Assembly: GCA_916610825.1 (NCBI GenBank)
Contig: OU744448.1
Coordinates: 20,005,032-20,069,031 of the forward strand
Direction: 5' to 3'
From: Haliclystus octoradiatus
Lineage: Eukaryota; Cnidaria; Staurozoa; Stauromedusae; Haliclystidae
Length of the DNA: 64,000 nt
Shown here piece by piece: positions 36,835-48,323 of the stretch. The notes below the pieces were generated by a model that ran no database searches, was not told where the DNA came from, and saw only the letters and a program-made list of their open reading frames with translations. Position 1 is the first letter of the stretch; every line of letters starts with the position of its first letter. Both the position numbers and the translations under genes were made by a program.

Positions 36835-38716
36835 GCAGAAACAGCAGTATTGACAAATGCTAGTCCAATTTGGCTTGGGGCAGTTCTAATGCAGAAAGAA
36901 AATGACATCTGAAAGGCGGTTATGACAGCAAGTAGATCATTGACTGACACTGAACAAAGGTATTCACAGATTGAACGTGAAATGCTTGCAATTGTTTTTG
37001 GGGGCCAGATTCCGGCAATTTATTATTGGTGGCCCTGTAGAATTCTTGACAGATCACAAACCATTAGAACGTATTTATATAAAACATTTTGAAGATGTAC
37101 CTCCTCGGTTACAGAGGATGATTCTACGTTTAGCACCGTATCGTGCCTCTATCAAATATAAAGCCGCTAAGGAACTCATGAATACAAAGGATGATTCTAC
37201 GTTTAGCACCGTATCGTGCCTCTATCAAATATAAAGCCGCTAAGGAACTCATGAATACAAATGATGATTCTACATTTAGCACCGTATGGTACCTCTATCA
37301 AATATAAAGCCGCTAAGTACTCCTGAATACAAAGGATGATTCTACGTTTAGCACCGTATGGTACCTCTATCAAATATAAAGCCGCTAAGGAACTCATGAA
37401 TAGTCTTCCTGATACAGTATCACGCTCACCGTTAGGGTGCAATACACCTGAATTAAGCAACAAGGACTATAATAAAGTGGCTGCATGCATTATAGCACCT
37501 GAATTTATATCTTTAGATGTTGTTGAAACCGAAACATTATCTAGCAATTCATTGACAAAAATGATTAAAGCCATTGAGACAAATAATTGGTCACCTTAAC
37601 CAGAAGTACTGGATTGCTATTATAAAGAGAGACATCATTTTACGGTTATCTTAAAACCACGCCTTCTTCTAAAAGGAACAAAAAATGTAGTGCCATCTAC
37701 CTTACGGGAATCCCTAATTAAGCTAGCACATGATATTCACGTTGGCACAAAGTCAGCACTCGCTCAATTACACTCAGTATGGTTAGCCAGGGAAGTCATC
37801 TGAAGTAAAATCAGCATGTGCAAGATATGAACAGTTGACGAGTGTTGGCCTGAACAAGCATTGCAACCATCCGATATTTTACCACCTTGGCATACTCTAG
37901 GGATTGACATTCTTCATGCAAGCGGTAAACCTTTTCTATTTATGATTGATTATGGATCGAGATACCCTGACGTATTTCCTTTGAAGCTAGAGCACACCGA
38001 TGAGGTGATCAATGCATTAGAAGCAACATTTTTTCGTCATGGGCCCCTAGAGAAAAAATGTCTGACAGAGGTTCTCAATTCACTTCAAAAGAATTTTAAA
38101 AATTTTGCCAGTCGTAACAGAATGTCGTAAATGTATACCCCCAATGCCTGCTCAAATGGAATGATTTAGCGTTTCCACAGGACATTCAAGCAGAGATGGT
38201 ACCATTCAGACCATCTAGAATTCCGTTCCGATTAGGTTATGTTTTATTTAGATTACGTACATCTCACCATCGGATGATTGGTACATCGCCACTTCATGCA
38301 TTGATGGGAAGAAGACCGATTACACCTATACCTGCTGTTTATAGAGAGAAGTTCTTTTAATTACAGTCACCAACAAAAAAATATAGCCTTAATGAAACAT
38401 TATCATGATAAAAAAGTAACGTTGTTGAATTACCGGTACCCGACGAAGGTGAGAGAGTTACTATTAAAGATGGTAAGCAAATTGTACGAGCTGAAGTTAT
38501 TACAGCCACGCCTCGTCGAGCACGAGACGTCACTGAAAATGGGTCACTGAGACTTAGTTATAGAAGCCGATCACATGTCAGGACAGCTACTCGACCAAAA
38601 GAGAAGTCAATTACAGCCGAGGTACCTGAATCACTTTTAGAAAATCAGGGAAAGCCATCTGATGAAGAAACTGTTGTAAAAACGAAATTGGGTCGCATTA
38701 TGATTAAGGCCCCTTA
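36835..38716 (+). mobile_element. Old Ty3/gypsy-type LTR retrotransposon remnant (RNase H and integrase parts)
   Basis: This is a fossil. Pieces of pol are recognisable in order: an RNase H region (EFLTDHKPLERIY), then integrase core and tail segments (LGIDILHASGKPFLFMIDYG). No LTRs, gag or complete reverse transcriptase were recognised. The remnant is broken, with several breaks, contains internal reiterated sequence, and looks old. Confidence 0.75.
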
Positions 38717-39312
38717 GAAAATTTGATGCATAATGATTTTGGATTGCAATCGACTTTTAGATTCAGATTGAAGTACAAAATTATTATTAGTAATTACCTA
38801 TTATCAGATTTCTGCATAAATCAACTTTATTTTTAATCGAGATAGACAATCCATTAATCCAGATTGAAATCAAGATTTATTATTGTTTTATTTTAATAAT
38901 TTTAAACCACTAAAATTCATATTTAACAAATAAGTTTATATTTCAATTTAGTTAAAAATGAAGAAAGAAGGTGGTGTAGTGCCCAAATGTTATTATTACG
39001 TAGCGTCTATATTAGTTACCAGTCTATTGTAATAGGATGAGTACATTTGATTAGATATCGAACTCACCTGTTTATGAACAGTCGTGTTATTTCTTACCGT
39101 TGTTTCTATCTTACATTATGCTTCAGTATTTTACAAACTCAACAACTGGCTATCATCTTTTACTATGCTAGCACATGGTTCCAATAGGGAGTTTGGTGAC
39201 TAGTTATAGGCTACAAGTTACAACTTCTTCCCACCTATAACAAGAACAATATTGTTAAAAGATTATCAACTATTTAATAAGCTTCTATATATCAATTTGG
39301 TTTTGTTATTGT
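38717..39312. other. AT-rich spacer between two retrotransposon remnants
   Basis: I see no gene. The sequence may include non-coding flank of either remnant, but no terminal repeats could be paired. Confidence 0.4.
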
Positions 39313-39797
39313 TTATCCCGATCTTCTTTCACGTGGATGAGAAACATGTGTATCCTGTTGTTGTTGAGACGGAATTGATAATGATATATCTTCGTTGCTT
39401 GCTGAGTCTGTATTGCTCAATTCAGAATTGTTCACTGCATGACCTGCTGAAGAAAATAAATCACATGATATTCTTGGTCTTGGCACAAACGGTTGATCTA
39501 AAAGGGTAGACAAAATGTGCCTGCGATTTCTAGGATAGATAGCACCATGTTCATAATGTGCTACATAACACCGTGACATTACTTCTGCTTTACGCCAGCA
39601 TTGTTCGTTATTAGGCCTTATTTCCACTTGATCACCAGCATTAAGACGTTGTACTGGATCCGTCTTTAAATTATAATGATTTTTTCTTTTGGTGTGGCAT
39701 ATTTCGAATGATTGTTGAATTTCAATTTCATTATTAGAAGTGGGCAGTAACAATTGATGATGACTAGGTAGTGTCGTGCGTGTCGGGGCATTTTGCT
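39313..39797 (-). mobile_element. Second LTR retrotransposon pol remnant, opposite strand
   Basis: This is a fossil. The frame resembles the C-terminal tail of a gypsy-type integrase: LNAGDQVEIRPNNEQCWRKA followed by an Arg-rich YPRNRRH motif and a low-complexity end. Only this part is present; the remainder of the element is missing. It ends where the tandem gene array begins. Confidence 0.65.
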
Positions 39798-40144
39798 AAC
39801 AGTGGCAACCCACGTCGACCTAGTTAAGGGAGATACCAATCCCAAGCTTGCATAAATCAAATGCGAACATGTTTTACCAATATTTTTACAGCTTGTTTAA
39901 TATTGGCATAGTTCCGCATACAGAACACCGCATTCACACGCGAGCAGGATTACTATAAAACACAATTATCATTTCATCACTAAATTTATTTGAATAAAAT
40001 CTTCACATATACAGTATTGGAAATTTCCATCATCTCTTTACAAAAACTGTAACCACTTCACTGTCTCTCACCCTCACTCCTCCAATTATCACCCCCTCTT
40101 TATTCTTCGCACAACACACCTCCATTCGTATCCAAGAAATCATC

Positions 40145-40887
40145 TCAGTTAATGGAATTGTACTTCCTAACTTCCCTTCTCATTTTCTTCTCAAGTTCTT
40201 TAAAAATTCTATATCTCTTCTTTTCTGTCTTCTTTACTTTCTTTTCTCTTTTCTCAATAACCTTTATTGCAGCCTTTGATAAACCAACTGCCTGATATGC
40301 TGTTGAGTTTTTATGGTTTGGCACAACGTTAACATAATTTGTAAATCGTTTGGTGACTTCATCTCGTTTTAATTGTGTACATCTAGACGCTTCAACACTG
40401 CCAGGGATGACGATTGGTTTGTCAGTCAGCCGTTGTCCTACAACAGATGTAATTTGGGATATTAATATTGTGATCTTCGAAAGTGAGAGTTGCTATCGAC
40501 TATTAATTTCGGCTGCTTACCTTTCAAATTTCTCAAACTGTTGGTATTTACCTAGTTGATTTTTTTTCTAATGATGGGAGGCTGCTCTCCAATGGATCTC
40601 TCTATACAAAGAAGGCTATCGAATGCCTTCACAGGATCATAATCATTATTACCAATTTTTCCATTCAATTGACGTAGACGAGCTTTTGTTGCTGGTGATT
40701 GAAATGACTCTGATTTTCTCAGACGGGCTTCTCTCTCTTCGATGCATTTCAAACGTTGTTGCTTTTTCTTGTTATTTCTTTCCTCTATATACTTTCTTCC
40801 CTCGATGCTCAATATAGTGACCTCCAAAGGAATTGGATAGCTCAACGGCTTCTTTTGAAGTGATTTATCATTCATTTTATTAATCAT
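40145..40887 (-). pseudogene. Array gene copy 1 (subtype a), premature stop
   Basis: Exon 1 is 40521-40887 and exon 2 is 40145-40437, with the family's GTAAGC donor and TGTAG acceptor. Relative to copy 2, codon 112 is TAG in place of TTG, so the product would stop after KKIN. The change also creates an AG/GTAAAT that might act as an earlier donor. Copy 1 also differs in a few residues (start MINKM, LLCIERS). Confidence 0.8.
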
Positions 40888-40961
40888 TAATTTCAGTAAA
40901 GTAATATCGATGACTTTACTCGAAAGCGAAATCGATAAAACTAAGAGTGATCGATTGATTG

Positions 40962-40969
40962 TGACGTCA
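40962..40969. promoter_or_regulatory. CRE palindrome TGACGTCA upstream of each array gene
   Basis: The perfect CREB/CREM/ATF site TGACGTCA is present in all eleven units, about 75-82 bp upstream of the start codon: 40962, 43003, 45050, 47096, 50889, 52934, 54982, 57032, 58901, 60938 and 62987 (first base). It is followed toward the gene by paired ATCGAT-type sequences. Conservation may only reflect recent duplication, but it survives in the most diverged edge copy. Confidence 0.6.
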
Positions 40970-42139
40970 CTAGTAGGATCACGAAAGTTTGCTTGATGGA
41001 GAATGGGGGCGAGAGATAAATCAAAAGTCTGTCGTTAAGGCGTTGCTATCATTCACTGATGCACGATAACATGTTGACTTCTTTTTAAATTGATACAAAC
41101 TTGTTTTTTTCGAGAATTATTTGCATCGCTGTAATGAACTGCAACAATCCCGTTATATATTTTCTGTCATTTGTTTGAATCAGAATTCAAATCAAATAAA
41201 CTGCCATACAATGACCTAAAATACATAGGGTTGTGTATAACCTATGGATAGGTTTGTCCTATATTAACCCACTTTCAGTTAGGCATATCAAATGACCAAT
41301 AAAAAGTTTAATGCTGGTTGTGATTAACCAGTCAGTCGAAATGATTGGAAATATAGGAACCCTTGGCATAGTTATTAATTCATGCAGGAGTTATTACGAC
41401 ATCAAAATGCAGATTCCATGTGTAGCAAATTGAACCTTCATAATCCTGTCATGGGCAATGCTGGGTAATGTGATCACGGTAGCTCAAAAACCGAGTAATT
41501 TTTTCAAGAACTGCTTCTTAGACGAAATTCATGCAATTACATCGACGGCAAGATTGATAATAAAAATATTGATTATTTTAAAAGGATTTTCAAGTTTATT
41601 TATCTTTTGAATTTTCAAATAATTTGTCGTTTACATGCACCATTTCGATGAAGTTGATATGCAACTACCATCAGATCGAGCAATATTTACGAGAGGAAAA
41701 TGTTTAGACGAATGCACCTTGCACATTAATTAAATGCTCTTAATGAATATTAATCAAGGTACCTATTCAATTTGGATAATGATTGGAAAAAGTAGCTCCT
41801 AAATAACGGCAATCATTCACGGAAATGTAATTTTCCTAAAACTGTCAACCCCCGTCGAATTATTTAAGGGATATACCAATCCGAGGCTTGATTAAATCAT
41901 ATGCGAACATGTTTAATCAATATTTTAATAGCATGTTTAATATTGGCATACCTCCACATACTGAACACAGCATTCACATGCGAGCAGGAATATTATAAAC
42001 ACAATTATTATTTCATCACTAAATTTATTTGAATCAAATCTTCACATATATACAGTATTGGAAATTTCCATCATCTCTTTACAAAAACTGTAACCACTTC
42101 ACTGTCTCTTACCCTCACTCCTCCAATTATCACCCCCTC

Positions 42140-42145
42140 TTTATT
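42140..42145 (-). terminator. AATAAA polyadenylation signal of the array gene
   Basis: On the minus strand AATAAA lies about 40 bp after the stop codon and is followed by a G/T-rich stretch (GGAGTGAGGGTGAGAG-like). The same arrangement is present in every unit, which supports each unit being an independent transcription unit. Confidence 0.6.
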
Positions 42146-42185
42146 CATCGCACAACACACCTCCATTCGTATCCAAGAAATCATC

Positions 42186-42928
42186 TCAGTTAATGGATTT
42201 GTTCTTCCTAACTTTCCTTCTCATTTTCTTCTCAAGTTCTTTAACAATTCTATATCTCTTCTTTTCTGTATTCTTTACTTTCTTTTCTCTTTTCTCAATA
42301 ACCTTTATTGCAGCCTTTGATAAACCAACTGCATGATATGCTGTTGAGTTTTTATGGTTTGGCATAACATTAACATAATTTGTAAATCGTTTGGTGACTT
42401 CATCTCGTTTTAATTGTGTACATCTAGACGCTTCAACACTGCCAGGGATGACGATTGGTTTGTCAGTCAGCCGTTGTCCTACAACAGATGTAATTTGGGA
42501 TATTAATATTGTGATCTTCGAAAGTGAGAGTTGCTATCGACTATTAATTTTGGCTGCTTACCTTTCAAATTTCTCAAACTGTTGGTATTTCCCAAGTTGA
42601 TTTTTTTTCTAATGATGGGAGGCTGCTCTCCGATGGATCTCTCTATACCAAGAAGACTATCGAATGCCTTCACAGGATCATAATCATTATTACCAATTTT
42701 TCCATTCAATTGACGTAGACGAGCTTTTGTTGCTGGTGATTGAAATGACTCTGATTTTCTCAGACGGGCTTCTCTCTCTTCGATGCATTTCAAACGTTGT
42801 TGCTTTTTCTTGTTATTTCTTTCCTCTATATACTTTCTTCCCTCGATGCTCAATATAGTGACCTCGAAAGGAATTGGATAGCTCAACGGCTTCTTTTCAA
42901 TTGATTTATCATTCATTTTATTAGTCAT
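42186..42928 (-). CDS. Array gene copy 2 (subtype a), intact: basic helix-rich protein of unknown function
   Basis: Exon 1 is 42562-42928 and exon 2 is 42186-42478, with an 83-bp intron. The joined frame is 219 residues. I do not recognise the family. Residues 31-58 form a charged predicted helix (RKYIEERNNKKKQQRLK). Residues 63-122 are a less charged middle with SPATKARLRQLNGKIG and DPVKAFDSLLGIERS. Residues 172-217 are a Lys/Arg-rich helix (KREKKVKNTEKKRYRIVKEL). There is no signal peptide or membrane segment, and strong net positive charge suggests a nuclear, nucleic-acid- or microtubule-associated protein, which is inference. A perfect TGACGTCA lies about 75 bp upstream, and AATAAA lies about 40 bp after the stop. 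The start at MTNKM was chosen because all copies share it. Confidence 0.8.
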
Positions 42929-44230
42929 TAATTTCAGTAAAGTAATATCGATGACTTTACTCGAAAGCGAAATCGATAAAACTAAGAACGATCGATTGAT
43001 TGTGACGTCACTAGTAGGATCACGAAAGTTTGCTCGATGGAGAATGGGGGCGAGAGATAAATCAAAAGTCTGTCGTTAAGGCGTTGCTATCATTCACTGA
43101 TGCACGATAACATGTTGACTTCTTTTTAAATTGATACAAACTTGTTTTTTTCGAGAATTATTTGCATCGCTGTAATGAACTGCAACAATCCCGTTATATA
43201 TTTTCTGTCATTTGTTTGAATCAGAATTCACATGAAATAAACTGCCATACAATGACCTAAAATACATAGGGTTGTGTATAACCTATGGATAGGTCTGTCC
43301 TATATTAACCCACTTTCAGTTAGGCATATCAAATGACCAATAAAAAGTTTAATGCTGGTTGTGATTAACCAGTCAGTCGAAATGATTGGAAATATAGGAA
43401 CCCTTATAGCATATAGTTATTATTTCATGCAGGAGTTATTACGACATCAAAATGCAGATTCCATGTGTAGCAAATTGAACCTTCATAATCCTGTCATGGG
43501 CAATACTGGGCAATGTGATCACGGTAGCTCAAAAACCGAGTAATTTTTTCCAGAACTGCTTCTTAGACGAAATTCATGCAATTACATCGACGGCAAGATT
43601 GATAATAAAATTATTGATTATTTTAAAAGGATTTTCAAGTTTATTCATCTTTTAATTTTTCAAATAATCTGTCGTTTACATGCACCATTTCGATGAAGTT
43701 GATATGTAACTACCATCAGATCGAGCAATATTTACGAGAGGAAAAAGTTTAGACGAATGCACCTTGCACATTAATTAATTGCTCTTAATAAATATTGATC
43801 AAGGTACCTATTCAATTTGGATAATGATTGGAAAAAGTAGTTCCTAAATAATGACAATCATTCACGGAAATGTAATTTTCCTAAAACTGGCAACCCCCGT
43901 CGAATTATTTAAGGGATATACCAATCCGAGGCTTGATTAAATCATATGCGAACATGTTTAATCAATATTTTAATAGCATGTTTAATATTGGCATACCTCC
44001 ACATACTGAACACAGCATTCACATGCGAGCAGGAATATTATAAACACAATTATTATTTCATCACTAAATTTATTTGAATCAAATCTTCACATATATACAG
44101 CATTGGAAATTTCCATCATCTCTTTACAAAAACTGTAACCACTTCACTGTCTCTCACCCTCACTCCTCCAATTATCAGCCCCTCTTTATTCTTCGCACAA
44201 CACACCTCCATTCGTATCCTAGAAATCATC

Positions 44231-44975
44231 TCAGTTAATGGATTTGTTCTTCCTAACTTCCCTTCTCATTTTCTTGTCAAGTTCTTTAAAAATTCTATAT
44301 CTCTTCTTTTCTGTCTTCTTTACTTTCTTTTCTCTTTTCTCAATAACCTTTATTGCAGCCTTTGATAAACCAACTGCATGATATGCTGTTGAGTTTTTAT
44401 GGTTTGGCATAACATTAACATAATTTGTAAATCGTTTGGTGACTTCATCTTGTTTTAATTGTGTACATCTAGACGCTTCAACACTGCCAGGGATGACGAT
44501 TGGTTTGTCAGTCAGCCGTTGTCCTACAACAGATGTAATTTGGGATATTAATATTGTGATCTTCGAAAGTGAGAGTTGCTATCGACTATTAATTTTGGCT
44601 GCTTACCTTTCAAATTTCTCAAACTGTTGGTATTTCCCAAGTTGATTTTTTTTATAATGATGGGAGGCTGCTCTCCGATGGATCTCTCTATACCAAGAAG
44701 ACTATCGAATGCCTTCACAGGATCATAATCATTATTACCAATTTTTCCATTCAATTGACGTAGACGAGCTTTTGTTGCTGGTGATTGAAATGACTCTGAT
44801 TTTTTCTCAGACGGGCTTCTCTCTCTTCGATGCATTTCAAACGTTGTTGCTTTTTCTTGTTATTTCTTTCCTCTATATACTTTCTTCCCTCGATGCTCAA
44901 TATAGTGACCTCCAAAGGAATTGGATAGCTCAACGGCTTCTTTTGAATTGATTTATCATTCATTTTATTAGTCAT
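44231..44975 (-). pseudogene. Array gene copy 3 (subtype a), 2-bp frameshift in exon 1
   Basis: Exon 1 is 44607-44975 (369 bp instead of 367) and exon 2 is 44231-44523. Two extra T in a plus-strand T run (near 44801) shift the frame after EARLRK, giving a short altered tail. A homopolymer length difference could be a sequencing error. If it is, this copy is intact. Confidence 0.7.
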
Positions 44976-46277
44976 TAATTTCAGTAAAGTAATATCGATG
45001 ACTTTACTCGAAAGCGAAATCGATAAAACTAAGAACGATTGATTGATTGTGACGTCACTAGTAGGATCACGAAAGATTTCTCGATGGAGAATGGGGGCGA
45101 GAGATAAATCAAAAGTCTGTCGTTAAGGCGTTGCTATCATTCACTGATGCACGATAACATGTTGACTTCTTTTTAAATTGATACAAACTTGTTTTTTTCG
45201 AGAATTATTTGCATCGCTGTAATGAACTGCAACAATCCCGTTATATATTTTCTGTCATTTGTTTGAATCAGAATTCACATGAAATAAACTGCCATACAAT
45301 GACCTAAAATACATAGGGGCTGTGTATAACTTATGGATAGGTTTGTCCTATATTAACCCACTTCAGTTAGGCATATCAAATGACCAATAAAAAGTTTAAT
45401 GCTGGTTGTGATTAACCAGTCAGTCGAAATGATTGGAAATATAGGAACCCTTATAGCATATAGTTATTTTTTCATGCAGGAGTTATTACGACATCAAAAT
45501 GCAGATTCCATGTGTAGCAAATTGAACCTTCATAATCCTGTCATGGGCAATACTGGGCAATGTGATCACGGTAGCTCAAAAACCGAGTAATTTTTTCCAG
45601 AACTGCTTCTTAGACGAAATTCATGCAATTACATCGACGGCAAGATTGATAATAAAATTATTGATTATTTTAAAAGGATTTTCAAGTTTATTTATCTTTT
45701 AATTTTTCAAATAATCTGTCGTTTACATGCACCATTTCGATGAAGTTGATATGTAACTACCATCAGATCGAGCAATATTTACGAGAGGAAAAAGTTTAGA
45801 CGAATGCACCTTGCACATTAATTAATTGCTCTTAATAAATATTGATCAAGGTACCTATTCAATTTGGATAATGATTGGAAAAAGTAGCTCCTAAATAATG
45901 GCAATCATTCACGGAAATGTAATTTTCCTAAAACTGGCAACCCCCGTCGAATTATTTAAGGGATATACCAATCCGAGGCTTGATTAAATCATATGCGAAC
46001 ATGTTTAATCAATATTTTAATAGCATGTTTAATATTGGCATACCTCCACATACTGAACACAGCATTCACATGCGAGCAGGAATATTATAAACACAATTAT
46101 TATTTCATCACTAAATTTATTTGAATCAAATCTTCACATATATACAGCATTGGAAATTTCCATCATCTCTTTACAAAAACTGTAACCACTTCACTGTCTC
46201 TCACCCTCACTCCTCCAATTATCAGCCCCTCTTTATTCTTCGCACAACACACCTCCATTCGTATCCAAGAAATCATC

Positions 46278-47021
46278 TCAGTTAATGGATTTGTTCTTCC
46301 TAACTTCCCTTCTCATTTTCTTGTCAAGTTCTTTAAAAATTCTATATCTCTTCTTTTCTGTCTTCTTTACTTTCTTTTCTCTTTTCTCAATAATCTTTAT
46401 TGCAGCCTTTGATAAACCAACTGCATGATATGCTGTTGAGATTTTATCTCTTGGCACAACGTTAACATAGTTTGTAAATCGTTTGGTGACTTCATCTCGC
46501 TTTAATTGTGTACATCTAGACGCTTCAAAACTGCCAGGGATGACGATTGGTTTGTCAGTCAGCCGTTGTCCTACAACAGATGTAATTAAGGATATTAATT
46601 ATTGTGATCTTCGAAAGTGAGAGTTGCTATCGACCATTAATTTCGGCTGCTTACCTTTCAAATTTCTCAAACTGTTGGTATTTCCCAAGTTGATTTTTTT
46701 TCTAATGATGGGAGGCTGCTCTCCAATGGATCTCTCTATACCAAGAAGGCTATCGAATGCCTTCACAGGATCATAATCATTATTACCAATTTTTCCATTC
46801 ATTTGACGTAGACGAGCTTTTGTTGCTGGTGATTGAAATGACTCTGATTTTCTCAGACGGGCTTCTCTCTCTTCGATGCATTTCAAACGTTGTTGCTTTT
46901 TCTTGTTATTTCTTTCCTCTATATACTTTCTTCCCTCGATGCTCAATATAGTGACCTCCAAAGGAATTGGATAGCTCAACGGCTTCTTTTCAATTGATTT
47001 ATCATTCATTTTATTAGTCAT
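46278..47021 (-). CDS. Array gene copy 4 (subtype b), intact
   Basis: Exon 1 is 46655-47021 and exon 2 is 46278-46570. The protein has 219 residues and subtype-b changes clustered in exon 2: NVVPRDKISTAYH in place of NVMPNHKNSTAYH, PGSFEAS for PGSVEAS, and FKELDKKMRRE for VKELEKKMRRK. In exon 1, RLRQMNGKIG replaces RLRQLNGKIG. Upstream of MTNKM the frame stays open for 55 codons, through the promoter region, to a Met at 47186, because a TAA seen in the other copies is TAT here. I prefer the shared start. Confidence 0.8.
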
Positions 47022-48323
47022 TATTTTCAGTAAAGTAATATCGATGACTTTACTCGAACGCGAAATCGATAAAACTAAGAACGATCGATTGATTGTGACG
47101 TCACTAGTAGGATCACGAAAGTTTGCTCGATGGAGAATGGGGGCGAGAGATAAATCAAAAGTCTGTCGATAAGGCGTTGCTATCATTCACTGATGCACGA
47201 TAACATGTTGACTTCTTTTTAAATTGATACAAACTTGTTTTTTTCGAGAATTATTTGCATCGCTGTAATGAACTGCAACAATCCCGTTATATATTTTCTG
47301 TCATTTGTTTGAATCAGAATTCAAATCAAATAAACTGCCATACAATGACCTAAAATACATAGGGTTGTGTATAACCTATGGATAGGTTTGTCCTATATTA
47401 ACCCACTTTCAGTTAGGCATATCAAATGACCAATAAAAAGTTTAATGCTGGTTGTGATTAACCAGTCAGTCGAAATGATTGGAAATATAGGAACCCTTAT
47501 AGCATATAGTTATTATTTCATGCAGGAGTTATTACGACATCAAAATGCAGATTCCATGTGCAGCAAATTGAACCTTCATAATCCTGTCATGGGCAATACT
47601 GGGCAATGTGATCACGGTAGCTCAAAAACCGAGTAATTTTTTCCAGAACTGCTTCTTAGACAAAATTCATGCAATTACATCGACGGCAAGATTGATAATA
47701 AAATTATTGATTATTTTAAAAGGATTTTCAAGTTTATTTATCTTTTAATTTTTCAAATAATCTGTCGTTTACATGCACCATTTCGATGAAGTTGATATGT
47801 AACTACCATCAGATCGAGCAATATTTACGAGAGGAAAAAGTTTAGACGAATGCACCTTGCACATTAATTAATTGCTCTTAATAAATATTGATCAAGGTAC
47901 CTATTCAATTTGGATAATGATTGGAAAAAGTAGCTCCTAAATAATGACAATCATTCACGGAAATGTAATTTTCCTAAAACTGGCAACCCCCGTCGAATTA
48001 TTTAAGGGATATACCAATCCGAGGCTTGATTAAATCATATGCAAACATGTTTAATCAATATTTTAATAGCATGTTTAATATTGGCATACCTCCACATACT
48101 GAACACAGCATTCACATGCGAGCAGGAATATTGTAAACACAATTATTATTTCATCACTAAATTTATTTGAATCAAATCTTCACATATATACAGCATTGGA
48201 AGTTTCCATCATCTCTTTACAAAAACTGTAACCACTTCACTGTCTCTCACCCTCACTCCTCCAATTATCAGCCCCTCTTTATTCTTCGCACAACACACCT
48301 CCATTCGTATCCAAGAAATCATC

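Noticed and set aside
42503-42561. C-terminus KQPKLIVDSNSHFRRSQY following exon 1 of array genes
   Set aside because: It is read-through past the GTAAGC donor into the intron; splicing to exon 2 gives a longer frame with a polyadenylation signal behind it.
42391-42858. Plus-strand frames of 64-69 codons opposite the array gene
   Set aside because: They are antisense shadows of exon 1 and exon 2 and have no features of their own.
43352-43543. A 63-codon plus-strand frame repeated in most array units
   Set aside because: It lies in the flank and opposite the gene. Its conservation follows the near-identity of the units, and it is disrupted in units 1, 5 and 11.
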